From assembly GCA_031407985.1 (NCBI GenBank), contig JANOJB010000251.1, forward strand, positions 1 to 10,054: a stretch of DNA of 10,054 nucleotides, written 5' to 3'. This DNA is from FEN-1088 sp031407985 (GTDB lineage Bacteria > Myxococcota_A > Polyangia > Fen-1088). A program made the translations under genes and the position numbers. Positions 7,306-10,054 of the stretch are shown piece by piece; the first letter of the stretch is position 1; every line of letters starts with the position of its first letter. The notes beneath the pieces are model-generated. The model saw nothing but the letters and a program-made list of their open reading frames with translations, ran no database searches and was not told the DNA's origin.

Positions 7306-9747
7306 TCAGACGTCCAAGTTGCGGACGTTCAGCGCGTTGGTCTCGATGAACGCCCTGCGGGGCTCCACCAGATCGCCCATCAGCGTCGAGAACAACCGGT
7401 CAGCCTCGTAGGCGTCCTCCACCCGCACCTGGAGCAGCGTACGGCGCGTTGGATCCATCGTGGTTTCCCACAACTGCTCCGGGTTCATCTCGCCCAGGCC
7501 CTTGTATCGCTGGATGGCCAAGCCCTTCTTGCCTAGTTCGTTAACCCGATCGGCCAACTCCTCCAAGCGGTTGAGCGCCAGCGGCTCGGAACCGTTTTCG
7601 AGAAAATAGGGCGGGGGGCCCAACACGGCAAGTTCGGCGTACAGCTTTGTGAGGTCGATGAACTCCGGCGAATCCATGAACTCGAAATCGATGGTGGTGG
7701 CTTTGCGAACACCCCCGCCTCGGGCGGGTGCGACGATCTTGAAGCCCCCGTGTTCCGTATCGGGAGCAATTTTCAGCACCGCGTCCGATAGCTCCGGAGC
7801 GTAGGCATCGAAGTATGCCTGCAATCGCACAAGGGCCTTGGCCACCACTGCCTGGTCGGTCAGATCGGTCTTCAAAAGGTTCGCCGATTTGACGATGGCA
7901 TCGACGATACGGGCGTCACACTTCCGGTCGACCACGGCGATCAGTCGTTTGTACTTGGCCGTCAACCGGACCAAGTTGCGAAGCTGCTCACCCGCGATCG
8001 GCGGTCCTCCGGTCGGGTGTCGCAGGGTCAGATTCTCGGCGGCGCTCTCAAGGAGGAAGTCCTCCAAAGCTTGCTCGTTCTTGAGGTACAGCTCCTTCTT
8101 GCCCTTCTTCACCCGGTAAAGCGGCGGCTGCGCGATGTACAGATATCCCCGATCGACGATTTCCGCAAAATGCCGATAGAAGAACGTCAGCAACAAAGTA
8201 CGGATGTGGCTTCCGTCCACGTCCGCGTCCGTCATGATGATGATCCGGTGGTAGCGGATTTTGTCGACGTCCTTTTCCTGTTCGACGCCGCATCCAAGCG
8301 CGGTGATCAGAGTGACGATCTCCTGCGACGACAGCATCTTCTCAAGCCGCGCCTTCTCGACGTTCAGGATCTTTCCCCGCAACGGCAAGATGGCCTGATC
8401 CTTCCGGTTGCGCCCTTGCTTCGCTGAACCACCGGCGCTGTCTCCCTCTACGATATACAGCTCGGACTTGGCCGGATCCCGCTCCTGGCAGTCGGCCAGT
8501 TTCCCGGGCAACGACGACGAATCGAGCGCACCCTTGCGCTGCACCATCTCGCGGGCCTTGCGCGCGGCATCTCGTGCGCGGGTCGCCAGGACCGCCTTCT
8601 CGATGATCTGTTTGGCCTCGCGTGGATGCTCCCCCAGAAACCTCCCCAATTTTTCGTTGACGATACGCTCGACGATTCCCTTCACCTCGGACGAAACCAG
8701 CTTGTCCTTGGGCTGATTGGAAAACTTTGGATCCGGGTGCTTGATCGACACGATGGCCGTTAGGCCCTCGCTGATGTCATCGCCGCCGAGGCCGTTCTTC
8801 AGATCCTTCAGCAAACCCGCCTGTTGCGCGTAGGCGTTCACCGTACGGGTCAGCGCGGCCCGGAATCCTGTCAGGTGCGTCCCGCCATCCTTGTTCTTGA
8901 TGTTGTTCGTGAAGCAGTAGATGGATTCCTGGTAGGAATCGTTCCACTGCATCGCGATGTCGACTTGCGTTCCGTCGACGTCACCCAGGACTCCGATCGG
9001 CTTGTCGTGAATCGACACCTTAGTCGAGTTCAGATCGGCGACGAATTCCATGATGCCGCCGTCGAAATGAAACTCGTGCGATTTGTCTGTGCGTTCGTCG
9101 CGCAGCGCGATGATCAGGCCGTTGTTCAGGTAGGCAAGCTCACGCAGCCGTTGCGAGAGAATCTCGAAGCTGAATTCGGTGCCCTTGAAAATCTCCGGAT
9201 CCGGCCTGAAGGTCACTTTCGTGCCGGTCTTCTCCGACACACCAATCGCCTTCAAGGGTGCTACGGGATCGCCCCGCCGGTATTCCTGGTACCAGGTCTT
9301 CCCATCGCGCTTGATCTCCAGCTTCAGCAGATCAGACAACGCGTTCACGACCGACACCCCCACGCCGTGCAGCCCGCCTGAAACCTTGTAGTTCGAGTGG
9401 TTGAACTTTCCACCGGCATGTAGCACCGTCATAACCACCTCGGCCGTCGAGCGCTTCTCGACCGGGTGTTCACCTACGGGTATGCCGCGGCCATTGTCCT
9501 CCACCGCGACCGAGCCATCGAAGTGGATGGTCACGTCGACGCGGTTGCAAAAGCCGGCCAACGCTTCGTCGACGGCGTTGTCCACGACCTCGTACACCAT
9601 GTGGTGAAGGCCGCTTCCGTCATCGGTGTCGCCGATGTACATCCCCGGGCGCTTTCGCACCGCCTCGAGGCCCTTTAGGACCTGAATGCTCTCTTCGTTG
9701 TATGAGCCGTCGTCGATCGGCGGTGTTGGGCCTTCACTAGCTGCCAA
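7306..9747 (-). CDS. gyrB: DNA gyrase subunit B (GyrB)
   Basis: GyrB is the ATPase subunit of DNA gyrase (GyrA2GyrB2), which introduces negative supercoils into the chromosome. The 813-residue product compares with 804 in E. coli. The GHKL ATPase domain has Glu53 and Asn57 in EVVDNAVDEAL, Asp84 in EDNGRG, and GGLHGVGVSVVNALS from 124. Arg147 aligns with E. coli Arg136, the aminocoumarin contact, and is retained. The TOPRIM domain has Glu434 in EGDSAGG and Asp507/Asp509 in DADVDGSH. The ~170-residue insertion typical of Gram-negative GyrB is present between TOPRIM and the C-terminal RYKGLGEMNPEQLWETTMDP tail, separating it from ParE. The start is TTG at 9747: the family start motif YNEESIQVLKGLEAVRKRPG begins at residue 16, no ATG or GTG precedes it before an in-frame TAG (9790-9792), and GAGGA is well placed. 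No recF or dnaN adjoins it. Confidence 0.98.
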   Translation of the reverse strand: MAASEGPTPPIDDGSYNEESIQVLKGLEAVRKRPGMYIGDTDDGSGLHHMVYEVVDNAVDEALAGFCNRVDVTIHFDGSVAVEDNGRGIPVGEHPVEKRSTAEVVMTVLHAGGKFNHSNYKVSGGLHGVGVSVVNALSDLLKLEIKRDGKTWYQEYRRGDPVAPLKAIGVSEKTGTKVTFRPDPEIFKGTEFSFEILSQRLRELAYLNNGLIIALRDERTDKSHEFHFDGGIMEFVADLNSTKVSIHDKPIGVLGDVDGTQVDIAMQWNDSYQESIYCFTNNIKNKDGGTHLTGFRAALTRTVNAYAQQAGLLKDLKNGLGGDDISEGLTAIVSIKHPDPKFSNQPKDKLVSSEVKGIVERIVNEKLGRFLGEHPREAKQIIEKAVLATRARDAARKAREMVQRKGALDSSSLPGKLADCQERDPAKSELYIVEGDSAGGSAKQGRNRKDQAILPLRGKILNVEKARLEKMLSSQEIVTLITALGCGVEQEKDVDKIRYHRIIIMTDADVDGSHIRTLLLTFFYRHFAEIVDRGYLYIAQPPLYRVKKGKKELYLKNEQALEDFLLESAAENLTLRHPTGGPPIAGEQLRNLVRLTAKYKRLIAVVDRKCDARIVDAIVKSANLLKTDLTDQAVVAKALVRLQAYFDAYAPELSDAVLKIAPDTEHGGFKIVAPARGGGVRKATTIDFEFMDSPEFIDLTKLYAELAVLGPPPYFLENGSEPLALNRLEELADRVNELGKKGLAIQRYKGLGEMNPEQLWETTMDPTRRTLLQVRVEDAYEADRLFSTLMGDLVEPRRAFIETNALNVRNLDV

Positions 9748-10054
9748 ATTGGGTCCTCGGGAGCTTCTCTTTTCCTGCCCACATCCCGCCTATGAAGAGC
9801 GGACTTGGATGAGGTGGAACCGAAGGAAGCTCGATCAAGTCGGATCTAAGAAAAAACCAACGGTTTCGAATATCTAGCATTTACGCTTGCGATCTGTAAA
9901 GGGAAAACCCGGCCCCTTTCTTTGTTCCCCACCCCTGGCGTCTGGACACCAAGCAAACAGGGCTTCGCGCACGTCCCACTCCCGCCTTTCTCGCGGTTCC
10001 TGGCGATGCGAACAACCCCTTCCCGCCTCGCCCGATTTCCGCCACGATACGGGA
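9748..10054 (-). promoter_or_regulatory. gyrB upstream region with a weak promoter candidate
   Basis: These 307 bases contain no convincing gene on either strand. An AT-richer stretch at 9850-9900 holds, on the minus strand, TTTACA (9900-9895, five of six to the -35 consensus) and TAGATA 18 bp later (9876-9871, three of six). The leader would be about 115 bases. Just downstream lies AAACC-GTT-GGTTT followed by further Ts (9866-9851), a weak terminator-like hairpin. I saw no DnaA box resembling TTATCCACA. Confidence 0.3.
9754..9759 (-). promoter_or_regulatory. Ribosome binding site that fixes the TTG start of gyrB
   Basis: On the minus strand CGAGGA lies six bases before the TTG at 9747. With an in-frame TAG 42 bases upstream of the TTG and no ATG or GTG between, this makes TTG the only practical start for full-length GyrB. 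Confidence 0.65.

Noticed and set aside
8824..9381. Plus-strand 185-codon frame
   Set aside because: Fully antisense to the conserved GyrB ATPase and transducer region.
7306..9747. Topoisomerase IV ParE instead of GyrB, or an aminocoumarin-resistant GyrB
   Set aside because: The ~170-residue C-terminal insertion and the 813-residue length fit Gram-negative GyrB; the residue aligned with E. coli Arg136 is still Arg (147), so the sequence gives no sign of resistance.
9748..10054. A replication origin next to gyrB
   Set aside because: No DnaA-box-like sequence and no dnaA, dnaN or recF in view; the AT-rich stretch is short and is better explained as a promoter region.

Overview
The window reads as a chromosomal segment of a high-GC deltaproteobacterium, most likely Myxococcota or a close relative. 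The best evidence is the CarD-family protein, whose central and C-terminal parts match, as I remember it, Myxococcus xanthus CdnL almost residue for residue. GyrB is of the long Gram-negative type. No insertion sequences, tRNA or rRNA genes, or CRISPR arrays were seen.

Layout. Positions 55-1939 (+) hold bioF and bioD, a two-gene piece of the biotin pathway. They converge on a minus-strand gene for a short KhpB/Jag-type RNA-binding protein (2105-2599). Upstream of khpB, on the same strand and in the same reading frame, is a lysine-rich, low-complexity reading frame (about 2663-3208) that is probably a gene but is less certain. A 300-bp intergenic region with a short tandem repeat and a hairpin separates it from the divergent pepA (3571-5076, +), an M17 leucyl aminopeptidase. 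Next come carD/cdnL (5189-5680, +) and a strong intrinsic terminator (5712-5750). Two small plus-strand genes follow (5870-6295 and 6325-7227). They converge on gyrB (7306-9747, minus), with a T-less hairpin between the stop codons. The last 300 bp is the gyrB leader and holds no convincing gene.

The unusual part is 5870-7227. The first gene encodes a small TPR protein of the type III secretion chaperone kind. The second encodes a 300-residue protein whose last ~70 residues look like a type III secretion needle subunit (SctF: PrgI/MxiH/SsaG/EscF). Needle subunits are normally about 80 residues; this one carries some 230 extra residues at its N-terminus, made of a ~70-residue helical domain and a long Ser/Thr/Pro/Ala-rich linker. 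Needle subunits of the PscF/YscF class are held by a TPR co-chaperone (PscG/YscG), so the pair makes sense as chaperone plus decorated needle-like subunit. It sits among housekeeping genes with no apparatus gene in view.

A second theme is translation initiation. bioF, pepA and perhaps the lysine-rich gene have promoter-like -10 elements only 6-10 nt before the start codon and no Shine-Dalgarno sequence, suggesting leaderless transcripts. khpB, bioD, carD, the two secretion genes and gyrB (TTG start) have recognisable ribosome binding sites.
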